From the NCBI GenBank assembly GCA_964605915.1, contig CAZSET010000110.1:1-12992 (forward strand): 12,992 bases of DNA, given 5' to 3'. How positions within the stretch are numbered: the first letter of the stretch is position 1; every line of letters begins with the position of its first letter. The translations under genes and the position numbers were made by a program. Source of the DNA: DAOVRD01 sp964605915. GTDB lineage: Bacteria; Planctomycetota; Brocadiia; SM23-32. The notes below the pieces were generated by a model, which saw nothing but the letters and a program-made list of their open reading frames with translations, was not told where the DNA came from and ran no database searches. Of this stretch, positions 6,059 through 12,992 are shown piece by piece.

Positions 6059-7425
6059 GAACCGAAGACATACTGACCACGCTACGGATGGTCCAGGAGG
6101 AAAACCTGGACGTGCGAACGGTAACGCTGGGCATCAGCCTGCTGGACTGCTGCGACCCGGACATCGGCCGCCTCTGCCGCAAGATAGCCCTGAAAATCAC
6201 CCGCAAGGCGGGCAGTCTCGTGCGCGTCTGCGACGAGATCAGCGGGCGATACGGCATACCGATCGTGAACAAGCGCCTGGCCGTGACGCCGGCCAGCGGC
6301 CTGGTTGCCGGCGGGTCGGAGGAGGCGCTATTTCAGGTCGCACGAGCGCTGGACCGGTCCGTTCAGGAGGTCGGCGTGGACCTGGTAGGAGGGTTCACGG
6401 CCCTGGTGCAGAAAGGGATGACGCCGACCGAAGAGGCCCTCATCCGGGCCATACCGCGCTCGTTGAGCGAGACGGAGAGGGTCTGCGCATCGGTGAACGT
6501 GGCCAGCACGGCGGCCGGCATCAACGTGGACGCGATCAACCTGGTGGCCCGCCAGGTGCTGGAGCTGGCGCGCAGGACGGCTGACCACGACGGATTCGGC
6601 GCCGCGAAGCTCATGGTCTTCGCGAACATCCCCGAGGACAACCCGTTCATGTCAGGAGCCTACCTGGGATACGGAGAGCCGGACTGCGTGGTCAACATCG
6701 GCGTGAGCGGGCCGGGCGTGGTCAAGCGCGCCGTCGAGCGTCTCCGCGAGCAGGAGCCGGATGCGGACCTGGGCGAGATGGCCGACCAGATCAAGAGGAC
6801 CTCGTTCCGGGTGACGCGCGTGGGCGAGCTGATCGGGCGCGAGGTAGCGGCGCGTCTGGGCGTGGAATTCGGCATCGTAGACCTGTCCCTGGCCCCGACT
6901 CCGCGGGTGGGAGACAGCGTGGGCGAAGTGCTGGAGGCCATGGGCGTGAGCCGCATCGGCGCGCCCGGGTCGACGGCCGCCGTGGCCCTGCTCAACGACG
7001 CAGTCAAGAAGGGCGGCCTGTTCGCCTCGTCCTCTGTGGGCGGCCTGAGCGGCGCCTTCGTGCCCGTCAGCGAGGATCGGGCCCTGGCCGAAGCCGTGCG
7101 CAGGGGCGACCTGACGCTCGAGAAGCTCGAGGCCATTACCAGCATCTGCTCGGTCGGCCTGGACATGATTCCCATACCAGGGGACACCGACCCCGAGACA
7201 ATTGCCGCCCTGATCGCCGACGAAATGAGCATCGGCGTGATCAACCGCAAGACGACCTCGGTTCGCATCATCCCCGTGCCCGGCAAGGCGGCGGGCGAGA
7301 CCGCCGTCTTCGGCGGCCTGTTCGGCCAGAGCACCATCATGCCGGTGCGGGGCGTGGGCGGCGCGGCCGAGTTCGTGCGCCACGGCGGCAGGATACCGGC
7401 CCCACTTCAGTCGCTGAACAACTAG
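6055..7425 (+). CDS. UPF0210 (DUF711) family protein of unknown function
   Basis: The 456-residue product carries the family hallmarks in order: TLGISLLDCCD (about 24-34), YGIPIVNKRLAVTP (66-79), VDLVGGFTALVQKG (108-121), NVASTAAGINVDAI (148-161), FMSGAYLGYGEPD and VNIGVSGPGVV (about 198-223), and SVGLDMIPIPGDT near the C-terminus. Length is normal for UPF0210. The reaction is unknown; the fold has been linked to pyruvate-formate-lyase-like barrels, but I see no glycyl-radical motif. The GTG at 6055 is chosen because it overlaps the upstream stop as GTGA, has GGAAGG eight bases before it and gives the family N-terminus. The same frame stays open far upstream to about 4702, but that part is antisense-free shadow of gpsA and the ACT gene. 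It probably works with the ACT protein. Confidence 0.9.
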   Translation: MRTEDILTTLRMVQEENLDVRTVTLGISLLDCCDPDIGRLCRKIALKITRKAGSLVRVCDEISGRYGIPIVNKRLAVTPASGLVAGGSEEALFQVARALDRSVQEVGVDLVGGFTALVQKGMTPTEEALIRAIPRSLSETERVCASVNVASTAAGINVDAINLVARQVLELARRTADHDGFGAAKLMVFANIPEDNPFMSGAYLGYGEPDCVVNIGVSGPGVVKRAVERLREQEPDADLGEMADQIKRTSFRVTRVGELIGREVAARLGVEFGIVDLSLAPTPRVGDSVGEVLEAMGVSRIGAPGSTAAVALLNDAVKKGGLFASSSVGGLSGAFVPVSEDRALAEAVRRGDLTLEKLEAITSICSVGLDMIPIPGDTDPETIAALIADEMSIGVINRKTTSVRIIPVPGKAAGETAVFGGLFGQSTIMPVRGVGGAAEFVRHGGRIPAPLQSLNN

Positions 7426-7451
7426 CGAACCCGCAGCCATCGGAGCATCGC

Positions 7452-8735
7452 ATGCCTGCCTCAAAGGAGCTGGAGCAACGCCTTCGCGATGAGATCATGC
7501 GCGTGGACGCCATCGACGTCCATTCGCACGTTCCCGCCTCAGAACCGTTCGCCCGCTCGCTGCGGGACATCCTGGGCTACCATTACTATACCGAGCTGGC
7601 CCACAGCGCCGGGATGGGCAAGGACGCCATAGCCCCGAACCTGCCGGACGAGCAGATGATCCCGCGTCTCCTGGATGGCATGGTGGCCATCAGTAACACC
7701 GTCCAGTATAGCTGGCTGATCGAGCTGGCGCGGGAGCTGTTCGGCTTTGAGGAGGGGCGCCTGACGCGGCAGAACTGGCAGCCTCTGGCGGATGCCGTCG
7801 CCTCGAGCGCCGACCGGCCCGGGCGCGCCGGGGAGATCATGCGACTGTCCCGCATCGAGAAAGTCTTCCTGACCAATAACTTCGACGAGGACCTGCGTGC
7901 CATCGACAGGAAGCTGTTCGTCCCCTGCCTGAGGGCGGACGCGCTCGTTTTCAACATGGGCCAGGGGCGCGTGCGGAAGGCCCTGGCCCGCGTCAGCGGC
8001 ATTGAAGTGGCGGACGCGCAGAGCCTGAGCCGCGCGCTGGGCGCGGTCGTCGATGGCTTCAGGCAGGCCGGCGCGAAGAGCGCCGCCATCTCCCTGCCGC
8101 CGGGTTTCCAGACGTTCGTCCTTGAGGATGGAGATCTGGCGCGGGCGCTCGGGAAAGCGGCCCGCGATGTCCCCCTGGCGCGGGCCGACCAGGAAGTGCT
8201 CCAAAGCGGCGCCTTCTTCGAGCTGGTCGGCCTCTGCCGGGAATGCGGCCTGCCCGTGCAAGTGATGTGCGGCGCGCTGCGCGACGCCTACGCCCACGGC
8301 GTGCCGCAAGGCACCGACCTTCCCCAGTCCGGAGACACCCTCCGCGGCCTGTTGCCCGTGTTGAACGCTTTCCCGGAGGTGACGTTCTGCCTGTCCGTGC
8401 TGAGCGATAGCCAGGTGCAGGAACTGACCAGCTACGGCTGGATAGTGCAGAACGTGGTCCTGAGCGGCCACTGGTGGTATGCCAACGTGCCGGCTTACAT
8501 TGCCCGCGACCTGGCGGCGCGGCTCCAGAGCGTCCCCAAGACGAAGCTCATCGGCTACTACAGCGACATGTATAAGCTGGAGTTCGGGCTGGCGAAGTTC
8601 AACATGTACCGCCGGGTGCTGGCGCGCGTTCTGGCGCGCGATTTCGTCGAGGCGGGCCTCGGCAGCGAAACGCAGGCGCTGGAGATCGCTCGCCTGCTGC
8701 TCCGGGAGAACGCCATCCGCATCTTCCGCCTGTAG
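7452..8735 (+). CDS. Amidohydrolase-superfamily protein of the uronate isomerase type
   Basis: The 427-residue protein resembles glucuronate/uronate isomerases (UxaC-like, TIM-barrel amidohydrolase fold). The metal-site HxH is DVHSH (His24, His26). The C-terminal part has IGYYSDMYKLEF (367-378) with Asp372 as the probable last metal or catalytic ligand, and KFNMYRRVLARVL after it. The stretch QVMCGALR (270-277) aligns with QLHIGALR-like sequence of classical uronate isomerases, giving Met where I expect His. So the activity may differ, and substrate assignment is open. Such divergent homologues are common in planctomycetes. GGAG lies six bases before the ATG. It follows UPF0210 by 26 bases and precedes tmk by 14. 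No sugar-acid catabolic genes are nearby, which weakens a uronate role. Confidence 0.75.
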   Translation: MPASKELEQRLRDEIMRVDAIDVHSHVPASEPFARSLRDILGYHYYTELAHSAGMGKDAIAPNLPDEQMIPRLLDGMVAISNTVQYSWLIELARELFGFEEGRLTRQNWQPLADAVASSADRPGRAGEIMRLSRIEKVFLTNNFDEDLRAIDRKLFVPCLRADALVFNMGQGRVRKALARVSGIEVADAQSLSRALGAVVDGFRQAGAKSAAISLPPGFQTFVLEDGDLARALGKAARDVPLARADQEVLQSGAFFELVGLCRECGLPVQVMCGALRDAYAHGVPQGTDLPQSGDTLRGLLPVLNAFPEVTFCLSVLSDSQVQELTSYGWIVQNVVLSGHWWYANVPAYIARDLAARLQSVPKTKLIGYYSDMYKLEFGLAKFNMYRRVLARVLARDFVEAGLGSETQALEIARLLLRENAIRIFRL

Positions 8736-8749
8736 GAGAGCAAACGACC

Positions 8750-9463
8750 GTGAGGACGCCCGAGAGGCAGCGGGGACGCCTGATCGCCATCTGCGGCATC
8801 GATGGCAGCGGAAAGACGACGCAGACGGCATTGCTGAGCGACCGCGCCCGGGCGGAGGGGTTCTCCGTCGAGCAGGTTTCGTTCCCGCGCTACGGGGAGG
8901 GCTTCTTCGCGGAGTTGATCGAGCGCTACCTCCGCGGGGAATTCGCCGCCAGCGCTGCCGAGGTCAGCCCCTACCTGGCCTCCCTGCCCTACGCGTGCGA
9001 CCGCTGGGAGGCCGCCCCTCGGCTCCGGGAATGGCTCGCCGCAGGACGTCTCGTGCTCTGCAACCGCTACGTGCCGGCGAACCTGGCTCACCAGGGCTCC
9101 AAGGTGCCCCCTGGCGAGCAGCAGGGAGCCTTCTTCGAATGGGTAGAACGGCTCGAATACGGCGTGTTCGCGTTGCCGCGCCCCGATCTGCACGTCCTCC
9201 TGGACATGGATCCCGTGCATGCCGCGGAGCTCCTGACTCGGAGGAGCAGGCCGTCCGGGCCGTCCAGAGAGCAGGACATCCACGAGCGAGACATGGGCCA
9301 CCTGAAGGCCACGGCGCGGACGTATCGCGAGCTGGCCCGCCGGGCCCCCGAGCAGTGGGCCGTCATCCCGTGCGCTGAGGGCGGGAGCGTGCGGCCCCCC
9401 ACGAGGATTGCGGATGCCGTCTGGGCGGCCGTAAGCCAAGTGCTGTATAATGACACCACCTGA
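8750..9463 (+). CDS. tmk: Thymidylate kinase-like P-loop kinase
   Basis: The expected reaction is phosphorylation of dTMP to dTDP with ATP in the cytoplasm. The 237-residue protein has Walker A GIDGSGKTT (16-24, Lys22), a Pro-Arg-Tyr turn after the second strand (46-48), NRYVPANLAHQG (105-116) in place of the usual DRY..S..AYQG, LDMDP (151-155), an Arg-rich lid (164-173) and DIHERD (176-181). It is slightly longer than typical dTMP kinases, with about ten extra N-terminal residues. The GTG start is supported by AGGAG about nine to ten bases upstream, just after the previous stop. Asn105 for Asp is the notable change; a deoxynucleoside-monophosphate kinase of altered preference is possible. 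It sits fifth in the gpsA operon. Confidence 0.87.
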   Translation: MRTPERQRGRLIAICGIDGSGKTTQTALLSDRARAEGFSVEQVSFPRYGEGFFAELIERYLRGEFAASAAEVSPYLASLPYACDRWEAAPRLREWLAAGRLVLCNRYVPANLAHQGSKVPPGEQQGAFFEWVERLEYGVFALPRPDLHVLLDMDPVHAAELLTRRSRPSGPSREQDIHERDMGHLKATARTYRELARRAPEQWAVIPCAEGGSVRPPTRIADAVWAAVSQVLYNDTT

Positions 9464-9486
9464 GCGGTTCGTCGGGAGGAGCCGGA

Positions 9487-10200
9487 ATGAGGCCTTTCGT
9501 CCCATTGGCGGCACTGCTGTTCGCGGCGGCCATTGCCGGCTGCGCGCCTGCTTCAGAGCCCGCCGGGGGACCGGCACCGGCGCAGGCCGGATCGCAGATT
9601 CTGGCGCCGGAGGCCGGGGCGGACCTATGGGAGAGCATCTCCGAGGCCGTCCCGGTGGACCAAGCGACCCAGACGGAGTTCTTTGCCGCAGGGAGCGCAC
9701 CCACCTGTCCCGTCATCAAGATCGAGAACGCCCAGGGCAACCGACAGGCCGTGGCGCCCGGCAGACAGGGGTACGTCACGATCGTGGTATTCTGGAGCGT
9801 AGACACGTCCTGCGGGCGCGTGGCGGCCCGACACGTCAGCGATCTGGTCCGGAGGTATCGCCGGTGGCAGGTGCGGGGCCTGGCCGTCGTAGAGAAGACG
9901 CAGTCGGCCGCCGCGGTCAGTTCCTTCCTGACTCAGCATGGGGTCCTGCTGCCCGTCTACTACGACGACCTGTCCGCGGTGGAGGAGATGTCCGAAGAGG
10001 TGGACGCGGAGCACGAGACGGCGATCCCGTCCTTCTTCATCGTGGACCGTCAGATGCGCATCAGGTTCTATCGGGCCGGGTTCCGCTACATGGTTGGCGC
10101 CGTGGGGGCGCGACGGCCCGGCACGGAGATGGTCATAGAGAGCGCCCCTCCCGGAGAGTCCGTCCAGGATTACCTCAGAAGGATCCTGGAGGAGGGATAG
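9487..10200 (+). CDS. Lipoprotein with degenerate thioredoxin/TlpA-like fold
   Basis: The 237-residue product begins with a signal sequence and lipobox AIAGC, so Cys19 should be lipidated and the protein membrane-anchored outside the cytoplasm. After a Pro/Ala-rich linker comes a thioredoxin-like domain (about 75-205): a hydrophobic strand VTIVVFW (97-103), then SVDTSCGR where TlpA-type proteins have a WCxxC site. AIPSFFIVD (179-187) carries the likely cis-Pro181 and next strand. Only Cys109 remains near the active-site helix, plus Cys74 further upstream, so classical CxxC redox chemistry is unlikely. Peroxiredoxin-like or purely binding roles are alternatives. GGGAGGAG lies five to seven bases before the ATG. 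It ends the operon and converges, with a 16-base gap, on a minus-strand gene. Confidence 0.75.
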   Translation: MRPFVPLAALLFAAAIAGCAPASEPAGGPAPAQAGSQILAPEAGADLWESISEAVPVDQATQTEFFAAGSAPTCPVIKIENAQGNRQAVAPGRQGYVTIVVFWSVDTSCGRVAARHVSDLVRRYRRWQVRGLAVVEKTQSAAAVSSFLTQHGVLLPVYYDDLSAVEEMSEEVDAEHETAIPSFFIVDRQMRIRFYRAGFRYMVGAVGARRPGTEMVIESAPPGESVQDYLRRILEEG

Positions 10201-10216
10201 ACGGCGCCGCCCTTCC

Positions 10217-10573
10217 CTACCCCGCCGTGCCGACGCTAAGCAGTACGTAGACCGCCGCCGCAATCAGCAAGATCAGCAGCAGGTTCTCCGCCAGATAGAC
10301 CTCCGCCCGGGCGTGTCTGGCGTGGCACCGGGGATCCACGAAGAAGCGGAAGATCAGGAAGAGCCCCGCGGCCAGGTACACGATGGCCACGGCAACCCCG
10401 TGCGAACCCCTAACCGTGTGGCTGCCCCCCTTCAAACCCGGAAGGAAGCTGTTCCGCGTCAGCAGCGCTATGACGCCGTACACGGCACTGACCAGGCCGA
10501 GCCCCAGGCCGATGACGTACTGCCTGAACCGGCTCGCGCGGGAGTTCTGCCCCTGCTCGTCTCGGCTTCTCAT
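10217..10573 (-). CDS. Small membrane protein with three predicted helices (118 aa)
   Basis: I do not recognise a family. The protein has a charged N-terminus (MRSRDEQGQNSRASRFRQ) and three hydrophobic segments at about 19-38, 58-79 and 93-113. A Cys-His-Ala-Arg-His cluster (83-87) sits in the loop between helices 2 and 3. The ATG at 10573 is chosen over longer forms because GGGAGAG lies just upstream and the extra residues would look like untranslated leader. It lies 50 bases downstream of the Gfo/Idh/MocA gene on the same strand and is probably co-transcribed with it. Confidence 0.7.
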   Translation of the reverse strand: MRSRDEQGQNSRASRFRQYVIGLGLGLVSAVYGVIALLTRNSFLPGLKGGSHTVRGSHGVAVAIVYLAAGLFLIFRFFVDPRCHARHARAEVYLAENLLLILLIAAAVYVLLSVGTAG

Positions 10574-10623
10574 GGCTCTCCCGAAGCTGCCCGTGCACGC
10601 TTGATCGACTGCCGGAGCCCGGA

Positions 10624-11592
10624 TCAGGGCTTCACCGCCTGCCCGCTCTCCATGGACTCGTCGGCCGCGCACGTCACCATCTGGGTCCGAACGGCGTCGG
10701 CATACGGGCTCCTGATCTGGGAGGCGTCCCCGCTGAGAACGGCATCGACGAAGACGCGATCCTCACACAGAAAGATGTCCTCGGCCGACCGGTACTGGTG
10801 CGTTTCGCCGCCCTTGGCCAGCGTAAGGGACAGGTCCCAGCCCGCCAGCTTCGCCCGGGCGCTGCGGGTGAATACCTCCAGGCCCACCTCCCCCATGCCG
10901 ACCGCGCAACTGCTGGTGATCTCGCAGAGCAGCCCGCTCTCGAAGACCAGCGTGCAGATGCTGGCATCCTCGACCGAGTAGTCCTCCACGTCCGTCATAA
11001 GGCCTCTACGGGCCGCACAGAAAACCGATTCGACTTCGCCGAAGATGTATCGGGTCAGGTCATAGACGTGGGTGGATTGCTCATTGACCTGGCCCCCGCC
11101 CTGGTCCTTGCGCCGCCACCACGCAACGCCCGGCATGCCGCCGATCCACGCGCCCCTCGCCACGACGGGCTCGTCTTCGGCCAGCAGCTCTCTCACCCGC
11201 CGAACGCTGTCCCGGTAGCGCATCATGTAGCCGACGGAGGTGACCAGCCCCTTGCCCTCAAGCGCCCCGAGGACGCGCTGCGGCGTCTCGCGGTCCCTCC
11301 CGATCGGCTTTTCCACCAAGAAAGGAATGTCGCGCTCAATCAGGGCAAGCTCTATCTCGCCATGCGCGTGCGGTGGCACGCAGACGTACGCCGCGCCCAG
11401 ATCATGCGAATCCAGCATCTCGCTCAGCTCCGTATAGGCACCGCATCCCGCGAAACGTGCGGCAGCCTGTGCGGCGCGATCTGCGTCGACGTCCATGCAG
11501 GCGACGACCTGCACCTCGGACACCTTCTCCAGGGCATCCATGTGAGACCTGGCAATGCCACCCGAGCCGATGAATCCCACTTTCAGTGCCAC
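10624..11592 (-). CDS. Gfo/Idh/MocA-family NAD(P)-dependent oxidoreductase
   Basis: The 322-residue protein has an N-terminal Rossmann domain with GFIGSGGIA (6-14) and Asp34 after the second strand, suggesting preference for NAD(H). EKPIG (94-98) is the family's catalytic-type motif, and GGGQVNEQSTHVYDL (165-179) with His175 marks the C-terminal domain. These enzymes oxidise or reduce sugars, inositols and related polyols, and the substrate cannot be read from the sequence. The GTG at 11592 is chosen because GGAGG lies eight bases upstream and the Rossmann strand starts right after; longer in-frame starts would add about 26 residues without family support. The promoter at 11642-11670 serves it, and the small membrane protein follows. 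Confidence 0.9.
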   Translation of the reverse strand: MALKVGFIGSGGIARSHMDALEKVSEVQVVACMDVDADRAAQAAARFAGCGAYTELSEMLDSHDLGAAYVCVPPHAHGEIELALIERDIPFLVEKPIGRDRETPQRVLGALEGKGLVTSVGYMMRYRDSVRRVRELLAEDEPVVARGAWIGGMPGVAWWRRKDQGGGQVNEQSTHVYDLTRYIFGEVESVFCAARRGLMTDVEDYSVEDASICTLVFESGLLCEITSSCAVGMGEVGLEVFTRSARAKLAGWDLSLTLAKGGETHQYRSAEDIFLCEDRVFVDAVLSGDASQIRSPYADAVRTQMVTCAADESMESGQAVKP

Positions 11593-11641
11593 GCTCTGCT
11601 CCTCCGCTGATCCGGGTATTGGCGCCGCTAACCGATCTGGC

Positions 11642-11670
11642 CTTATAGCACAGGCTCCGGCCCGAATCAA
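11642..11670 (-). promoter_or_regulatory. Probable promoter of the Gfo/Idh/MocA gene
   Basis: On the minus strand TTGATT (11665-11670), 17 bases, TATAAG (11642-11647). The -35 matches four of six consensus bases and the -10 five of six. The GTG start lies 50 bases beyond the -10. It sits in the 118-base gap after the kinase gene, so the oxidoreductase can be transcribed independently of the kinase unit. Confidence 0.6.
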
Positions 11671-11710
11671 ACACGCGCCGAAACCCGCCGCCCCGGGGCC
11701 GTGGCCCCCC

Positions 11711-12703
11711 TCATTGGAGCGCAGCCCCGCCGTGCTTCGGACCCGCCTCCAACCCGACCACGTGCTGGCCCGCGTCCCGGCGGACGATCAGGTCGGCACG
11801 CTGCGCCGTCCTCATGCAGATCTCGTAGTTCTTCCTGTCAACGCGCTCGAAGTGCGCGGCGGCATCGTCCTGCGAGCGCCCGCCCAGCACGTGCCGGCCG
11901 ATCATCGCCTCACGGATGACCTCGAAGGGCTGGATCAAGAAGAGCGACAGACCCAGCGTGTCGGCCGCCGCCGCGAACGCCCCCCGGTCGAGCAGCAGGA
12001 AGTTGCCCTCGACCAGCACCGCCTGCTCCTCCGGGCCGATGCGGAAGCCGTCCGGAACGGGGTCGTGTAGCTGCCGGTCATATCGAGGGACCGTGACGAA
12101 CCGATCGCCCTTCAAGCGCCGAAGGCAGTCCAGGAAGGCCTCCGCGTCGAAGGTCTGCGGAGCGCCTTTGAAGGCGCGCAGGGGCGCGCGCTTGCCGGCG
12201 TCGTCCACGACGAAGTGAGAGTCGAGGTATGCATTCGGGTAGTGGAACCCGTCCATCGGGCACAACGCCGCCCTCGCGCCTTCCTCGGAAAGCCCCCTGT
12301 TGATCGCTTCGCGCAGGAGCGCGGCAAAGACCGACTTCCCAGAGGCCCCGGGCCCTGCCACGCCGACGAGCAATCGGTCGCGAGAGGGCATGACGTCCGT
12401 AAGTGCCTGGCAGATGGGCAGATAGAACCGCCACAGTTCGGTCAGGCTGACCTTTGCCTCGACTTCGTGGCCTGCCACGTCCAGCGTCAGACGCGGGCAG
12501 AGGTCGGCCACGCGGCGGAACAGTTCCAGCCTTCCGCCCGCCCGTAACTCCAGGTCGACGCCGAGCCTGCGGAACTCAGCCGTAACGGGGTCCTCGTTGA
12601 CCCGGCGGCGCGCCTCCGCAACGTCGCCTTCCGCCAACGGACCGGGGCCGCACGCCCGCACGACCCACTCTTTCAACGAATCCGGGCCGTCTGCACGCAC
12701 CAT
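11711..12703 (-). CDS. P-loop kinase of the uridine/pantothenate kinase type with N-terminal extension
   Basis: The 330-residue protein has its kinase domain from about residue 108. It shows Walker A GPGASGKS (117-124, Lys123), PMDGFHYPNAYLDS (149-162) with Asp151 as likely base, KGAPQTFDAEAF (179-190), VPRYDRQLHDPVPD (205-218), VLVEGNFLLLD (229-239) and a lid region near 270-288. These are typical of the nucleoside/pantothenate/fructose kinase-like group of small-molecule P-loop kinases. The phosphate acceptor cannot be deduced. The first 105 residues are not part of that domain and match no motif I know; they contain helical, charged sequence. The ATG has only a weak SD (GAGCGAG) but lies five bases after the upstream stop, suggesting coupling to the M42 peptidase gene. 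Confidence 0.8.
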   Translation of the reverse strand: MVRADGPDSLKEWVVRACGPGPLAEGDVAEARRRVNEDPVTAEFRRLGVDLELRAGGRLELFRRVADLCPRLTLDVAGHEVEAKVSLTELWRFYLPICQALTDVMPSRDRLLVGVAGPGASGKSVFAALLREAINRGLSEEGARAALCPMDGFHYPNAYLDSHFVVDDAGKRAPLRAFKGAPQTFDAEAFLDCLRRLKGDRFVTVPRYDRQLHDPVPDGFRIGPEEQAVLVEGNFLLLDRGAFAAAADTLGLSLFLIQPFEVIREAMIGRHVLGGRSQDDAAAHFERVDRKNYEICMRTAQRADLIVRRDAGQHVVGLEAGPKHGGAALQ

Positions 12704-12708
12704 GACGT

Positions 12709-12992
12709 CTACTCGCTCATCAGTTTCTCCGCGGCCGCCGGGCCGAGGGCCCGAACGACCTCCAGGAGCAGCTTCAGCATGGCGTCGTAGTCGTCCGTGT
12801 GGATCACCCCTGCGTGGCTGTGGATGTAACGCGTCGGCACGCCGAGCACAACGCTGGGGACGCCCCGGGCATGCAGGTGGATGGCGCGGGCATCGGTTGC
12901 GCCCCCCTCGATCAGGCTGACCTGGTGGGGGATCTTCTTCTTCTCTGCGGTATCCAGCACAAAGTCATTGAACCGGTGGTGGGCGATGGTCC
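12709..12992 (-). CDS. M42-family metallo-aminopeptidase, C-terminal part (cut by window edge)
   Basis: Only the last 93-94 residues are visible; the frame runs off the right edge without a start. EGGATDARAIHL and GVPSVVLGVPTRYIHSHAGVI match the C-terminal part of M42 peptidases (glutamyl aminopeptidase/FrvX/cellulase M group), where the TDA Asp region and the His of RYIHS belong to the dinuclear metal site and catalytic core. These enzymes are usually large cytoplasmic oligomers that trim peptides. The stop is five bases before the kinase ATG. A GTG at 12960 is inside the domain and not a real start. Confidence 0.85.
   Translation of the reverse strand, partial: TIAHHRFNDFVLDTAEKKKIPHQVSLIEGGATDARAIHLHARGVPSVVLGVPTRYIHSHAGVIHTDDYDAMLKLLLEVVRALGPAAAEKLMSE

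Noticed and set aside
9423..9451. TATAAT at 9446-9451 just before the lipoprotein gene
   Set aside because: It lies inside the tmk coding end, has no -35-like hexamer at 16-18 bases and no TGn extension; likely chance from codons CTG-TAT-AAT.
10193..10218. AGGGA/TCCCT inverted repeat in the convergent gap
   Set aside because: A five-base stem with a long loop and no T-tract on either strand is too weak for a bidirectional terminator.
11695..11710. GGGGCC/GGCCCC hairpin after the kinase stop
   Set aside because: The loop is too tight, and what follows on the minus strand is G-rich with only three T residues, so a terminator call is not supported.

Overview
The window is GC-rich bacterial chromosome. 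Two large prepilin-like proteins carry a KKAFTL.ELLVVIAIIAILAA N-terminus and an H-X9-DG-type motif. Together with an IsoGly-free uronate-isomerase-like amidohydrolase and spacers full of hairpins, this suggests a planctomycete/PVC-type or related uncultured lineage. That placement is an inference, and no rRNA or tRNA is present to test it.

Left part (1-4010, minus strand): a tandem array of prepilin-like genes. Two complete genes (801-1805 and 2602-3792) are each built as a separate unit. Each has a near-consensus sigma70-type promoter (TTGACA, 17 bp, TAATAT), a leader of about 135-140 nt, an SD-preceded ATG, and a terminator-like hairpin after the stop. A third copy of the promoter sits at 8-36 and reads out of the left edge, so at least one more paralogue probably lies just outside. 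The spacers hold no convincing genes but many GC-rich inverted repeats, including a 57-bp dispersed element present twice with one mismatch.

Middle part (4316-10200, plus strand): a probable six-gene operon behind a promoter with a perfect TATAAT. The order is gpsA (glycerol-3-phosphate dehydrogenase), a two-ACT-domain protein, a UPF0210/DUF711 protein, an amidohydrolase of the uronate isomerase type, a thymidylate kinase, and a lipoprotein with a thioredoxin-like fold that lacks the CxxC pair. Gene gaps run from a 4-nt overlap to 26 nt. The ACT-UPF0210 pair is a widespread linkage of unknown function.

Right part (10217-12992, minus strand): two units converge on the operon. An M42-type aminopeptidase (cut by the window edge) is followed after 5 nt by a P-loop kinase of the uridine/pantothenate kinase type. 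Downstream, a Gfo/Idh/MocA oxidoreductase with its own promoter (11642-11670) is followed by a small three-helix membrane protein.

No mobile element, phage gene, CRISPR array or defence system is visible. The least explained structure is the duplicated promoter-leader cassette of the prepilin genes. Each leader has a 12-nt perfect anti-SD complement 79 nt ahead of the start codon and a gapless 30-codon open frame ending 2 nt before the ATG.
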